Assembly: GCA_947476255.1 (NCBI GenBank)
Contig: CANJPY010000056.1
Span: forward strand, 1-32,613
DNA from: Chthoniobacteraceae bacterium
GTDB lineage: Bacteria > Verrucomicrobiota > Verrucomicrobiia > Chthoniobacterales > Chthoniobacteraceae
Reading direction: 5' to 3'
Length of the DNA stretch: 32,613 nucleotides
Part shown: positions 24,062 through 31,950 of the stretch, piece by piece
Layout: every line of letters starts with the position of its first letter
Position numbering within the stretch: the stretch's first letter is position 1
Position numbers and translations under genes: made by a program
The notes under the pieces: model-generated
The model's database searches: none
The model's input: the letters and a program-made list of their open reading frames with translations, nothing else
What the model was told of the DNA's origin: nothing

Positions 24062-24407
24062 GGGTGTGTTGCGAGGGAGCGCGTGTATCGGAAGGAGCCT
24101 TGCGTCGCTCAGCTATGTGTTGTCCACCAGAGAGACGCTGAACTTCACGCGGCGTTGGAAAAAAGAGGGACTTTAGTGGACTCGCGCGCCGCTTTTTTTT
24201 GATTCACGGGGAGGGGGGATTGGACAAGTTTGGTCTTTAGAAACGGTTACGGCCTCGTTATACAATAACCTCAGGCTGGCGCTCTTGAATTGCCGCACTG
24301 GATGGCGTTGGTCCAAAAGATGGACTGTGCAGATAGAATCGGGACGGCAAAACTACAAGCTGCGAGCTCGTTAAAAAGCCAGCGATACTGTCAGCGACCA
24401 CCCATTC
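24062..24407 (+). other. Intergenic stretch before the second exported hydrolase set
   Basis: No supported gene. It contains GCGCGCC followed by a run of eight T (24183-24200), too weak a stem to call a terminator, and a candidate promoter (24237-24264). The 5' half shows only short unconvincing frames. Confidence 0.5.
24237..24264 (+). promoter_or_regulatory. Promoter candidate for the SGNH/HEAT/esterase set
   Basis: TTAGAA (24237-24242), 16 bases, TATACA (24259-24264). It would start transcription about 135 bases before the ATG at 24408. The -10 box is good, the -35 moderate. Confidence 0.3.
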
Positions 24408-25766
24408 ATGAGACACTCCTTAAAAATCATTTTTCCATTCCTCGGTGCAGCATGGCTCGGCCTTGCTGCATTGGCCGCGACGCCCGAAACAAAGCCTCCT
24501 AGTGTGAAGGTTGTGACGGCTTCTGCGGAGACCAGCAATGTGAGACGGGCCAGACCGTCCTTCGCTGAATTTGACCAACGCGCGAAGGCGGGTGATCGAC
24601 TTGTTGTGGTCTTTTTTGGTGCATCGCTTTCGTGGGGCGCAAATGCCACGGATCCTCAATTGACGTCGTATCGCGCACGTATCGCCCAACGACTCGATGC
24701 AGAGTATCCGAAGGCGCATTTCACGTTTCGGGACGCAGCGATTGGTGGCACTGGATCACAACTTGGGGTCTTCCGGCTGGATCGCGATGTCTTGCGCCAC
24801 AAACCGGATTTGGTGTTCCTCGACTTTTCCGCGAATGACGGGATCAATGAAACCACACCGGAGTCGCTTGGGGCTTACGAGTCGCTTCTGCGGCGGATTA
24901 TCAACGAAGCGCACACACCCGTTGTGCAGGTGATTTTTCCGTTTGGTTGGGATGCCAAAGGGGCGGATTTCAATAAAATGAAACGTCGCACAGCACATAT
25001 CGCGCTCGCGAATGCATACGGGACCACGGTTGGTGACGCTATCGGATTGGCGGTGGAACGTTTGAGTGCCGGAGCGGTCACTCTGGAGCAGTTGTGGCCC
25101 CTCGATCTCGTCCATCCTGGTGATGCTGGCTATCAGCTTTTTGCCGACGCGGCATGGGCGGCGTATCAAGACGGAGTTGAGCGCAAGGTGGTCTGCGCTG
25201 TACCGGAGAGAATGCTCAACCCGGACACATTTTTGAAGCAGACCCGTGTGCGGATTTCCACTCTCGGAGAGCTTCCCGCAGGCTGGCGCAAAGGCGCCCC
25301 AAATCGTACGTCCGCGTATTACGACATGTTGATGTCGCGCTGGCTCGACGACGAGGTCATTGCCTCGAACAGGCTTGAAACCAAAGATGCCGAGGGGAAG
25401 AAAACGTTCACTCCGCAGCAAGTGGCACGATTGAAAGTGTCGTTTCGTGGCACGACGGTTTTGCTCTTCGGCGAAGGGACAACAAAAGCTGCCAAGTACC
25501 GTGCCTACATCGACGGCAGACTCGTAGAACGGATGCTGCCTCATGCCTCGGAGCCTTTGCGCGAATTTGACTCGGCGAGTATAGCGGCGAGGTCGAATGG
25601 CAACACTCATCATGTCGCTCTGATCTCAGAGAACCTTGCTGCGGATAAGGAGCACACCCTTGAGATTGAACCCATCTTGGCGCCTGAAATCGAACAAGAA
25701 CTGCGCATCGAAAGCATCTGCGTGGCTGGAGGAGAGGCAAAAGTGTTTCCGTTCTCTGCCAAGTAA
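24408..25766 (+). CDS. Exported SGNH/GDSL-type hydrolase
   Basis: A 452-residue protein with a signal peptide (about 1-23, ALA-A). Block I is FFGASLSWG with nucleophile Ser73 (GAS in place of GDS); block II GGTGSQ; block III FSANDG with the oxyanion Asn; block V DLVHPGDAGY with the complete Asp-x-x-His pair. A C-terminal beta-rich domain of about 180 residues may contact carbohydrate. Such enzymes are commonly carbohydrate esterases acting on acetylated or otherwise acylated polysaccharides outside the cell; the substrate is unknown. It leads a rightward set with the HEAT-repeat protein and an esterase. Unlike the first SGNH protein (450-1631), its catalytic triad looks complete. Confidence 0.88.
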   Translation: MRHSLKIIFPFLGAAWLGLAALAATPETKPPSVKVVTASAETSNVRRARPSFAEFDQRAKAGDRLVVVFFGASLSWGANATDPQLTSYRARIAQRLDAEYPKAHFTFRDAAIGGTGSQLGVFRLDRDVLRHKPDLVFLDFSANDGINETTPESLGAYESLLRRIINEAHTPVVQVIFPFGWDAKGADFNKMKRRTAHIALANAYGTTVGDAIGLAVERLSAGAVTLEQLWPLDLVHPGDAGYQLFADAAWAAYQDGVERKVVCAVPERMLNPDTFLKQTRVRISTLGELPAGWRKGAPNRTSAYYDMLMSRWLDDEVIASNRLETKDAEGKKTFTPQQVARLKVSFRGTTVLLFGEGTTKAAKYRAYIDGRLVERMLPHASEPLREFDSASIAARSNGNTHHVALISENLAADKEHTLEIEPILAPEIEQELRIESICVAGGEAKVFPFSAK

Positions 25767-25801
25767 AACAGCCAGTCAGGAACTTCCGATGGGATCTTAC
25801 C

Positions 25802-25839
25802 GTGCCGCTTTGGCACAGGCGCACGCTCAACGCGTTGAG
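25802..25839 (+). promoter_or_regulatory. Hairpin GTGCC/GGCAC and a perfect 14-bp palindrome
   Basis: After the SGNH stop, GTGCC-gcttt-GGCAC (25802-25816) is followed by the perfect palindrome CTCAACGCGTTGAG (25826-25839). The hairpin may be part of a 3' end; the palindrome has the form of a repressor operator. They lie 150-190 bases before the HEAT-repeat gene. Function inferred only. Confidence 0.3.
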
Positions 25840-25989
25840 TAGGGATTCTTGGAGAGGGCATTTCATCTCGAGGATAAGGCGCCCGCCTAGAATGAGCCTT
25901 TACTTTAAAAGGCAGCGCTTACATCGTGTTCGGCTTGAACTAACTGATGCTGAGGCCTTGTTCCCTAGGGGCCGCACTCTTTGCTCCCC

Positions 25990-26832
25990 ATGAAAATTGT
26001 CCAAATCCGTTTAAGCGCAGGGACTCGTCTGCGATTCACCGTTGCCGTTGCCCTTTCGGGTTTCTGTTTTCAAGTTGCGGCGGCGGATCTCAAACCGTCT
26101 GTGCCTGAGCGGGCGGCCAAAGTCAGGACAGAATTAAACTCGACGGACATCGCGGTCAGGCAAGCTGCGATCAAATCGCTTGTGCATTCAGATTTATCAG
26201 AGGGATTGAATGCGGAGATTCAACGGTCCTTGAAGGACGAAGATGGAATGGTTCGTTCCACGGCGGCGACGGCGGTGGGTAATTTGGGGAGCAATGCGGT
26301 CTCTGCAGTGGAGCAGTTGGTGATCCAAGTAAAAGCAGATGCCATGAAGGAAGCGCGTGAAACGGCGGCGCGTGCTTTGGGGCGCATAGGAAAGGCGGTG
26401 CCAGATGCGAAGGGGAAGATCGTCCCTGCTTTGGAGTTGGTCGCGCAAAAGGATTCGGACGCGGTCACGCGGGTGGTGGCGCTTGGCGCGCTCAGTATGC
26501 TTGAAGTGGCTCCGAAGGAACAAATTGGTTTGATCCGAAAATATCTGCACCACGACGAGACACTGGTGCGCATGAAGGCCTCTCATGCCTTGGGCATGCT
26601 GGGGGTGCTGGCAAAAGAGGCCGGCCCGGAAATTGTCGAGGTGCTCAAGCGTGAGACGGACGATCACAGGCGCGGGTATGTCGCTCGCGCTTTGGGCAAC
26701 ACGGGTGACCCGGCTTCGCTGCCTGCGCTGGAGGAAGCGCTCAAGCGGGAAACGGACGCCGGCGCGCAGGGTGAAATGCGTGGCGCCATCAAAAAGCTGA
26801 CGGCACTCCTGCCGGTCCCTGCCAAGCCTTGA
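25990..26832 (+). CDS. Exported HEAT-repeat protein
   Basis: A 280-residue protein with a signal peptide (about 1-32, AVALSGFCFQVAAA). The mature part consists of repeated helical pairs of about 30-37 residues with the HEAT pattern: VRQAAIKSLVHSD, VRSTAATAVGNLG, ARETAARALGRIG, VTRVVALGALSML, VRMKASHALGMLG, RRGYVARALGNTGD. HEAT solenoids bind other proteins or act as scaffolds and have no activity of their own; here it would act in the periplasm or on the surface, between two exported hydrolases. The ATG at 25990 is preferred to an in-frame TTG at 25981. The partner is unknown. Confidence 0.85.
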   Translation: MKIVQIRLSAGTRLRFTVAVALSGFCFQVAAADLKPSVPERAAKVRTELNSTDIAVRQAAIKSLVHSDLSEGLNAEIQRSLKDEDGMVRSTAATAVGNLGSNAVSAVEQLVIQVKADAMKEARETAARALGRIGKAVPDAKGKIVPALELVAQKDSDAVTRVVALGALSMLEVAPKEQIGLIRKYLHHDETLVRMKASHALGMLGVLAKEAGPEIVEVLKRETDDHRRGYVARALGNTGDPASLPALEEALKRETDAGAQGEMRGAIKKLTALLPVPAKP

Positions 26833-26983
26833 ACTGGCTCGAGTCTGGGCGGTCATCACTTCAAGGCCAGTGCGGGCTGAACCGGGTTCGAGGGGGAGAA
26901 ACAAATGCCGGTTTTTGCGGTCATTCGCGTGTGCCGCAAAGGGTTTTCTTTCCAAAGGCACGGGTTTTGGGACAAAACGGGGG

Positions 26984-28228
26984 ATGAAAATCCTCCCCGT
27001 CGCGTTTCTTGCCGCCCTTGCTCTCCCGCTTTTGGCTCAGCAGGACTGGCCTCCCGTTTTGGACGCGTCCAAGGACGCCACGATTGATGCACGGTTGGTG
27101 CAAACCTTTGAGGGCGGGGTCAGACCCGAATGGGGCTACGCGGCGGCGCAAAAAGACACCTTCATTCTCATTCATCCCAAAGAAGCCCGCAAAAACGCGC
27201 CCCTGTACGTGGTGCTCCACTCCGCAGGGCACGATGTAGCTTCTTGTGTGAATTGCACAAAAATAGTAGGCAATCACGACATCTACCGCTCCCCGGATGA
27301 CCACTACGCCCTGTATCTGGATTGCGGTAAAAACAGGGGGAACGACTGGTGGTGGGGCGGGATGCATCTCAAGGATCCGAAGCTCACTCAGAAAAACGGC
27401 GGAGGCGCTAGCACCCCTGTGGAGAAGCGAGTGATCGATACGGTGAAATGGGTGATGGAAAAATACGGGATCGATCCGAACCGTGTTTATTTGAGCGGTA
27501 ATTCGATGGGGGGCAGTGGAACGTTGGGGATAGGAGTGCGGCATGGCGATGTGTTCGCGGCGATCAAGGCCAACGTGCCGGCAGGCATTGAACACGTTTC
27601 GCAGAGAATGTATTTCGCGCCGGCCTCGGTGCCGGCTGGTGTTCAGTTGCCGGATCCTCCTGTGGTGGTGGACTACTCGGCGCCCAATGACGGCTGGTCC
27701 GCAGGTCACGAACGGTTTGTCAAAGCGATGGAGGAGCGCAAATACGCGCTCTTTTTTTACTGGGGGCCTTTCGGGCACGCTAACAATTCCGCCCAGATTA
27801 TGAAGGTCAACGACCTGATCGATTCCTTCGATTGGTTGAGCGTGCGTAAAAACGAACCTTACATCGTCTTCACCAAGGCCAGTTGCAATTCGCCATTGCC
27901 GTGGCCAGAGGACCTTAAAAACACGACGTCTGGACAGGTCAACGCCTTCTTTCGCTGGAAGAATATCGCCGACACGGCCGAGAAATTTGAAGCCGCCCTC
28001 TCCCTCACAAACGCGGCGCAATTACAGACCAAATTTGAAATCCCCAAAGAGGCCGGTGCGGATATCACCGTTCGCAGGGCTCAGCATTTCAAGCTGGCTC
28101 CTGGAACCAAATTCCGATGGAGCTTCGACACGGCCAAGGGCGAGGGCACGAGCGATGCGGAAGGTTTGGTGAGTATTCCAGCGCTGACGCTGACGCAGGA
28201 AGCCAAGGTGCTGCGCGTGAGTAAATAG
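26984..28228 (+). CDS. Exported alpha/beta-hydrolase esterase
   Basis: A 414-residue protein with a signal peptide (1-19, ALALPLLAQ). The nucleophile elbow is LSGNSMGGSG with Ser at about 175, preceded by GIDPNRVYLSG, the pattern of PHB-depolymerase/feruloyl-esterase-like enzymes. The histidine is likely in GPFGHANN. LYLDCGKNRGNDWWWGG and VLHSAGHD form the substrate side. A C-terminal beta domain of about 110 residues follows. It may release ester-linked groups from plant-type or algal polysaccharide, or from polyesters; substrate unknown. The frame is open back to 26870 but the ATG at 26984 is the one with a signal peptide. Last gene of the rightward set, followed by the G-rich tract. Confidence 0.87.
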   Translation: MKILPVAFLAALALPLLAQQDWPPVLDASKDATIDARLVQTFEGGVRPEWGYAAAQKDTFILIHPKEARKNAPLYVVLHSAGHDVASCVNCTKIVGNHDIYRSPDDHYALYLDCGKNRGNDWWWGGMHLKDPKLTQKNGGGASTPVEKRVIDTVKWVMEKYGIDPNRVYLSGNSMGGSGTLGIGVRHGDVFAAIKANVPAGIEHVSQRMYFAPASVPAGVQLPDPPVVVDYSAPNDGWSAGHERFVKAMEERKYALFFYWGPFGHANNSAQIMKVNDLIDSFDWLSVRKNEPYIVFTKASCNSPLPWPEDLKNTTSGQVNAFFRWKNIADTAEKFEAALSLTNAAQLQTKFEIPKEAGADITVRRAQHFKLAPGTKFRWSFDTAKGEGTSDAEGLVSIPALTLTQEAKVLRVSK

Positions 28229-28241
28229 CGCCAGCGTAAGA

Positions 28242-28267
28242 GGGGGCGGGGGCAGGGGGGGCGGGGG
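28242..28267 (+). other. G-quadruplex-forming tract
   Basis: Four G-runs of 5, 5, 7 and 5 with loops of 1, 2 and 1 base (28242-28246, 28248-28252, 28255-28261, 28263-28267). It lies 14 bases after the esterase stop and 48 bases before the convergent ppnP stop. In the esterase mRNA it would be on the transcribed G-rich strand, so it could act as a 3'-end roadblock or stability element in place of a hairpin terminator. Confidence 0.7.
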
Positions 28268-28314
28268 ATTCCGTTGCGGAGGCCCCTGCGTTTGCGAATC
28301 CGTCGTTCCCGAGT

Positions 28315-28638
28315 TTAGCTCAGGAAGGAGCAGACGTATTCGCAGATGCCAGCGGCGACGGTGATGGTGAAGCCGCTGTTGCCCGCCACGTCAAAATGGG
28401 TTCCGGCCTTGATCTCCAGAACCTGGGTGGTTCCGTCGAGAAGGACTTTGCAGTCGCCCGCAATGATCTCCATGCGTTCGGGCGCACCCGTGCCGAAGTG
28501 GTATTCACCGGGATAAATCAGGCCGACTGTTTTTTTGGAGCCATCTGCAAAGTGGACCGAATGGGAAACAACGCGGCCATCAAAGTAAATATTGGCCTTG
28601 GCGTCGACGGTGACATTGGCGAAGGAGGGTGTACTCAT
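28315..28638 (-). CDS. ppnP: Pyrimidine/purine nucleoside phosphorylase (DUF1255/YaiE family)
   Basis: A 107-residue single-domain cupin-like protein. It converts nucleosides and phosphate to free bases and ribose-1-phosphate in the cytoplasm. Matching signature: ANIYFDGRVVSHSV, KTVGLIYPGEYHFGTGAPERMEIIAG, KVLLDGTT, GTHFDVAGNSGF, and the C-terminal ICEYVCSFL. Length is close to the usual 94 or so, with a short extra N-terminus; the ATG at 28638 is the natural start. The gene reads leftward after the FKBP protein gene, with 131 bases between them, and converges on the esterase across the G-rich tract. It has no evident link to its neighbours. Confidence 0.93.
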   Translation of the reverse strand: MSTPSFANVTVDAKANIYFDGRVVSHSVHFADGSKKTVGLIYPGEYHFGTGAPERMEIIAGDCKVLLDGTTQVLEIKAGTHFDVAGNSGFTITVAAGICEYVCSFLS

Positions 28639-28714
28639 GGAAAGAAAGTGCGAGGTTTTGAAAAGGTGGATTTTGGTTCGGGGGGCTCGTTTTTAAAAGG
28701 AGCGGAAGCTTTGG

Positions 28715-28764
28715 GCAGGCAGGCCGCCAGCGAGCGCTGGCGACCTGAAGAGAGGGTTGCCTGC
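28715..28764 (-). terminator. Nested inverted repeat downstream of the FKBP gene
   Basis: An inner perfect CGCCAGCG-ag-CGCTGGCG (28725-28742) is nested in an outer GCAGGCA/TGCCTGC pair (28715-28721, 28758-28764). It begins 6 bases after the FKBP stop on the minus strand. No immediate T-run follows on that strand, so terminator or mRNA-stabilising hairpin are both possible. Confidence 0.35.
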
Positions 28765-28769
28765 TGTTC

Positions 28770-29978
28770 TTATTTTTCGATTTCGAGGAGCTCGATATCG
28801 AATACAAGCATCCCGCCTGGACGCCCGCCACCTGGATTTTCTCCGTAGGCGAGGCCGGCTGGGATCCAGAAGCGGCGTTTTTCGCCCTGTACCATCAGCT
28901 GGACGCCTTCGGTCCAGCCTTTGATGACTTGGTTTAAGCCGAAGCTTGCAGGTTCCCCGCGGGTCACCGAGCTGTCGAAGAGTTTTCCATCTGTGGTCCA
29001 ACCCGAGTAATGAACGGTGACGCTGCTTGTGGCCTTGGGATGCTCTTTACCACTGCCTTTGGAAATAACCATGGAGGCGAGGCCTGAAGCGGTCTTTGCA
29101 GCGCCGGCAGGAACTGCCGCCACGTCTGCAGGCACGGCCGGAGGCGGGACACCTTCCTTGAAGGAGACTAATTCAACCTCGACCACAAGGCCTCCTGCGG
29201 GGGCGCCGGGAGGCGGGTTGCCTCCGAAAGCGAGCGCTGCGGGGATCCATGCGACCTTCTTTTCACCGTCCACCATCGTCTGGATCACTGCTGGCAGTCC
29301 ACCAATGCGGAGTTTTTCGAGAGGAATCTTGGCGGGACCGCCTTGATCTTCGGTACTCTGAAGCATTTCACCTTCAGGACTCCAGAGGGTCAGATTGACA
29401 GTGACAGTGTCCTCGAGCTTTGGCGATTTCGTGCCGGTGCCCTTGGAGATGGTTTTGAAAGACGCACCTGCCTCGTTCTTTTCTGCATCCGCCGGGGCCG
29501 CGAGGGCTGGAGGTTTCGGCGCCTTTTTAATGGAAAGGAGTTCGATATCGAACACGAGCAAACCGCCGGGGCGTCCGCCCCCCGGATTTTCGCCGTAGGC
29601 CAGATCCGCGGGGATCCAGAACCGACGTTTTTCTCCCTCGACCATGAGTTGGACGCCTTCGGTCCAGCCCTTGATCACGCCATTGAGCGGGAAGCTTGTG
29701 GGTTGGCCGCGTTTGACGGAGCTGTCGAACATTTTTCCATCGGTGGTCCATCCCGAGTAGTGGACGCTCACCGTGTCGGCGGCGGCAGGATGCTCGGTTC
29801 CGGTGCCTTTTGTGAGGACTTTGGAGGCGAGGCCGGAGGGGGTTTTTACCGCATCGCTGGGAGCGGCCTTAACGTCTGAAGGGGTTTCGGGCATATTGGC
29901 TTGGGCAAGGGTGATCTGCGGAGTCGTGCTCAGGAGCATTGCTCCAAGGCAAAGGATGAGTGAGACCTGCTTTTTCAT
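28770..29978 (-). CDS. Exported triple-domain FKBP-type peptidyl-prolyl isomerase
   Basis: A 402-residue protein with a signal peptide (about 1-25, TLAQA). Three FKBP domains: about 47-150, 173-274 and 297-400. Domains 1 and 3 are near copies with all pocket motifs (VHYSGWTTDGK, FDSS, VIKGWTEGVQLM, IPADLAYG/IPAGLAYG, FDIELL). Domain 2 is degenerate: YSGW is NLTLWS, FDSS is LQST, GWTEG is lost, while IPAALAFGGNPPPG is kept. FKBPs speed cis-trans isomerisation at proline and chaperone folding, here in the periplasm. Single-domain or dimeric two-domain exported FKBPs are usual, so a three-domain chain with an inert-looking centre is unusual. It lies between a HupE-like gene and ppnP on the same strand. 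Confidence 0.92.
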   Translation of the reverse strand: MKKQVSLILCLGAMLLSTTPQITLAQANMPETPSDVKAAPSDAVKTPSGLASKVLTKGTGTEHPAAADTVSVHYSGWTTDGKMFDSSVKRGQPTSFPLNGVIKGWTEGVQLMVEGEKRRFWIPADLAYGENPGGGRPGGLLVFDIELLSIKKAPKPPALAAPADAEKNEAGASFKTISKGTGTKSPKLEDTVTVNLTLWSPEGEMLQSTEDQGGPAKIPLEKLRIGGLPAVIQTMVDGEKKVAWIPAALAFGGNPPPGAPAGGLVVEVELVSFKEGVPPPAVPADVAAVPAGAAKTASGLASMVISKGSGKEHPKATSSVTVHYSGWTTDGKLFDSSVTRGEPASFGLNQVIKGWTEGVQLMVQGEKRRFWIPAGLAYGENPGGGRPGGMLVFDIELLEIEK

Positions 29979-30143
29979 AGGCGAAGTGGGGGCGGATCCT
30001 GTGAGGATGGATGGGAACTGTCAATCCTGCCTCCTTGGAGGGCGCGAAATTGATGGACCCGCTTTGAGTGTTACTAAGTGGCGTGGCGTATATGGAATGG
30101 GAGGGACCGGTCCTCGGTGCGAGGGGTCGGACCACTGAGGGTT

Positions 30144-30695
30144 TCATTGCTTCAGATTGAAGGCGAGGTACAGGATTGAAACCGCCAGAATCCAGGAGCC
30201 AAGCACTCTGAAGCCGATTTTGACCCAGGCTTTTTTTGGAGCCATCTGGGCGTAATTTCCAAAATTCAGAAGAAGGACCGCCAAGCCCACCCAGACTCCA
30301 AGCAGGACTTTGAAGGCACTCCAAAACGTGACGTCCTCTGGTTGAGAATCCCAGCCGAGCAAGAAGCCGCTTGCGGCGAAAAGGAAGCGCTCCACCCCAG
30401 AGGGGAATGGCTTCCGGAGCGCCACCAACGCACCAATCAGCATGGACAGGAGGCACAGCAGGGAGGCGGGGGGCTCGGGAATAGCGCGCCATTGGGTGAG
30501 CGCCAAGCCAACGAGAACCGCGAGGAGAAAGGCTCCCACGTTCCCTCGCAGGCGGCGGCGCTGCCCGAGAAAAAGGCCCAGTCCGAGGAGCACCATCATC
30601 TGTGCGGGCGAACGCAAAGGGTGGAGTGCGCCATTCCAGAGATCGCCAATGCCCTCGATGGAACCGTGGGCGAGGGGAAGGAAAAGGCTGAGCAT
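30144..30695 (-). CDS. HupE/UreJ-like membrane protein without the metal-site motifs
   Basis: A 183-residue integral membrane protein with about five or six helices. The N-terminus LPLAHGSIEGIGDLWNGALHPL parallels the mature start of the neighbouring HupE/UreJ protein (AHSGEGAVNGFVSGFTHPL), which supports common descent. But the Asp-His that follows HPL in the neighbour is replaced (HPLRSPAQMM), and there is no HGHAHG element. Metal transport as in HupE/UreJ therefore cannot be assumed. Starting at 30695, 21 bases after the neighbour's stop, it is clearly co-transcribed with it and may be a partner subunit. A 165-base gap leads to the FKBP gene. Confidence 0.75.
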   Translation of the reverse strand: MLSLFLPLAHGSIEGIGDLWNGALHPLRSPAQMMVLLGLGLFLGQRRRLRGNVGAFLLAVLVGLALTQWRAIPEPPASLLCLLSMLIGALVALRKPFPSGVERFLFAASGFLLGWDSQPEDVTFWSAFKVLLGVWVGLAVLLLNFGNYAQMAPKKAWVKIGFRVLGSWILAVSILYLAFNLKQ

Positions 30696-30716
30696 GGGTC
30701 TTGAAATGGGGCTTTT

Positions 30717-31349
30717 TTAGAGCCAATGCATGAGAAAACCCAGCCCCACACATGCAATAACCGCGCCGCTCGCGCGGATGACGACGTGCCCCCAGGGCCA
30801 GCGTGTGAGTTGGCCGATGCCGATGCCGCCGAGGTGCAGGAGGCCTGTGGATAGCACAAAACCAATCGAGTAAGTGAGCGGGCTTGCGGCACTGGGAAGT
30901 TCGGTGCCATGAGCGTGGCCATGGAAAATGGCGAAAACACCCACGAGGACAGCCGCCACCGACAGAGGCGGGCGGGCGGCGAAAAGGACCATTAACCCAA
31001 GCACGATTCCGGAAAGAGCGATGCCGGTTTCAATCGCGGGCACAGGCACGCCCATCACCCCCAGCGCGCCCCCAAAGGCCATGACGGCAGGAAAAACGAC
31101 GGGCAGCAGCCATACCGCTGGCGTCCCGAGGAACGCTCCCCAAAGGCCAACGGCGACCATGGCGACAATGTGATCCGCCCCAAAAAGCGGATGCGTAAAG
31201 CCGCTCACAAAACCGTTTACAGCCCCTTCGCCCGAGTGAGCTTGAACGTGGGTCGCACACGCGAGGAGCAGCGCTGGAGCGCATAAACGAAGGTTTCTGC
31301 GTGCGGCCACGCCGTGGCGGAAGGTGGAATTAGGCGAGCTTGGATTCAT
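30717..31349 (-). CDS. hupE: HupE/UreJ family membrane protein (probable nickel/cobalt transporter)
   Basis: A 210-residue protein with a signal peptide (THVQA-HS) and about six membrane helices. The family signature is complete: HPLFGADHIVAM in the first helix region and FHGHAHGTELP in a later helix, the His/Asp residues thought to bind Ni2+ or Co2+. HupE/UreJ proteins are secondary permeases for nickel, often near hydrogenase or urease genes; none is visible here, so a cobalt or other metal role is possible. The frame opens at 31526, but residues before the ATG at 31349 look non-coding. No cobalamin or nickel riboswitch was recognised upstream. Confidence 0.88.
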   Translation of the reverse strand: MNPSSPNSTFRHGVAARRNLRLCAPALLLACATHVQAHSGEGAVNGFVSGFTHPLFGADHIVAMVAVGLWGAFLGTPAVWLLPVVFPAVMAFGGALGVMGVPVPAIETGIALSGIVLGLMVLFAARPPLSVAAVLVGVFAIFHGHAHGTELPSAASPLTYSIGFVLSTGLLHLGGIGIGQLTRWPWGHVVIRASGAVIACVGLGFLMHWL

Positions 31350-31950
31350 GGCGGGAGGGAGAACGGTTCTGGAGGAATGCGAGTCAACATGGAAAGGGAG
31401 AAAAAATAAATGAAATGATCGTGCGCCGATTGCGTGAGGGTCTGAGCGGATCGGAACGGGCGGGCGTTGAATCGTCAATAAAATGATAGTGAATACAGGA
31501 TGCGACAGAATGGCGCATGTGTTCATGGCCAGGTTTTCTTCTGAAGAATAGATTTAGAGAAAGAATCATGCGCACTGAGCTGGCATTTTTTGCTGCACGC
31601 TGTCTTTTGCGGGTCTTGCGTTTTAAATGACTGAATATCTAAAGTTTTTCAATTTTTAGTTGGGGTGCCTGTGAATGAAGGGCTTGGGTGAGTGGTGGCA
31701 TGATTTATTCGACATGCATTTGTGGGTTTGAAATGCATGTGGCTCATTAAATGCTATGCGTTGTTTGTGAATGCTTTCAAGTGCATTGAGTAATGATCTA
31801 ATGGAAATTATATTTCGGTTTTTTGGTTTCGTTGTCCGATTGCGGCGGGACACCGATAAGCAAAGAGTCAAATCTCGCTTAAGCATCTCTCCTTCGCGCC
31901 CTGAGGTAGGGCCGGGGGCGTATGGAGTGGCGGCTTCGCCCAAAGAAGCG
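31350..31950 (+). other. Divergent regulatory region between hupE and the PATR-like gene
   Basis: About 600 bases with no confident gene, A+T-richer than its surroundings at 31480-31810. A frame is open from 31771 into the PATR-like gene, but the signal peptide starts only near 31951. Candidate boxes TTGCGT (31616-31621) and TAAAGT (31640-31645), 18 bases apart, are weak. The perfect inverted repeat at 31712-31740 is the clearest element. Confidence 0.5.
31712..31740 (+). promoter_or_regulatory. Perfect 10-bp inverted repeat (operator or hairpin)
   Basis: ACATGCATTT (31712-31721), 9 bases, AAATGCATGT (31731-31740). It lies upstream of the PATR-like gene and downstream of the weak promoter boxes, so it could be an operator or an RNA hairpin in the leader. 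ATGCAT is itself palindromic in each arm. Confidence 0.5.

Noticed and set aside
24756..25613. 285-codon open frame on the minus strand opposite the SGNH gene
   Set aside because: A shadow of the SGNH hydrolase, without motifs or a plausible start.
26197..26961. Long open frame on the minus strand opposite the HEAT-repeat gene
   Set aside because: Arg/His-rich with no family features; the plus strand encodes a clear HEAT protein with a signal peptide.
26921..28021. 366-codon open frame on the minus strand opposite the esterase gene
   Set aside because: It mirrors the esterase reading frame; its residues match no family, whereas the plus strand has the GNSMGG elbow.
29869..30753. 294-codon minus-strand frame overlapping the HupE-like protein
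   Set aside because: Pro/Arg/Ser-rich composition; the alternative frame encodes the membrane protein with clear helices.
31350..31600. Cobalamin or nickel riboswitch upstream of hupE
   Set aside because: No B12-box-like sequence or recognisable conserved core seen on the minus strand.
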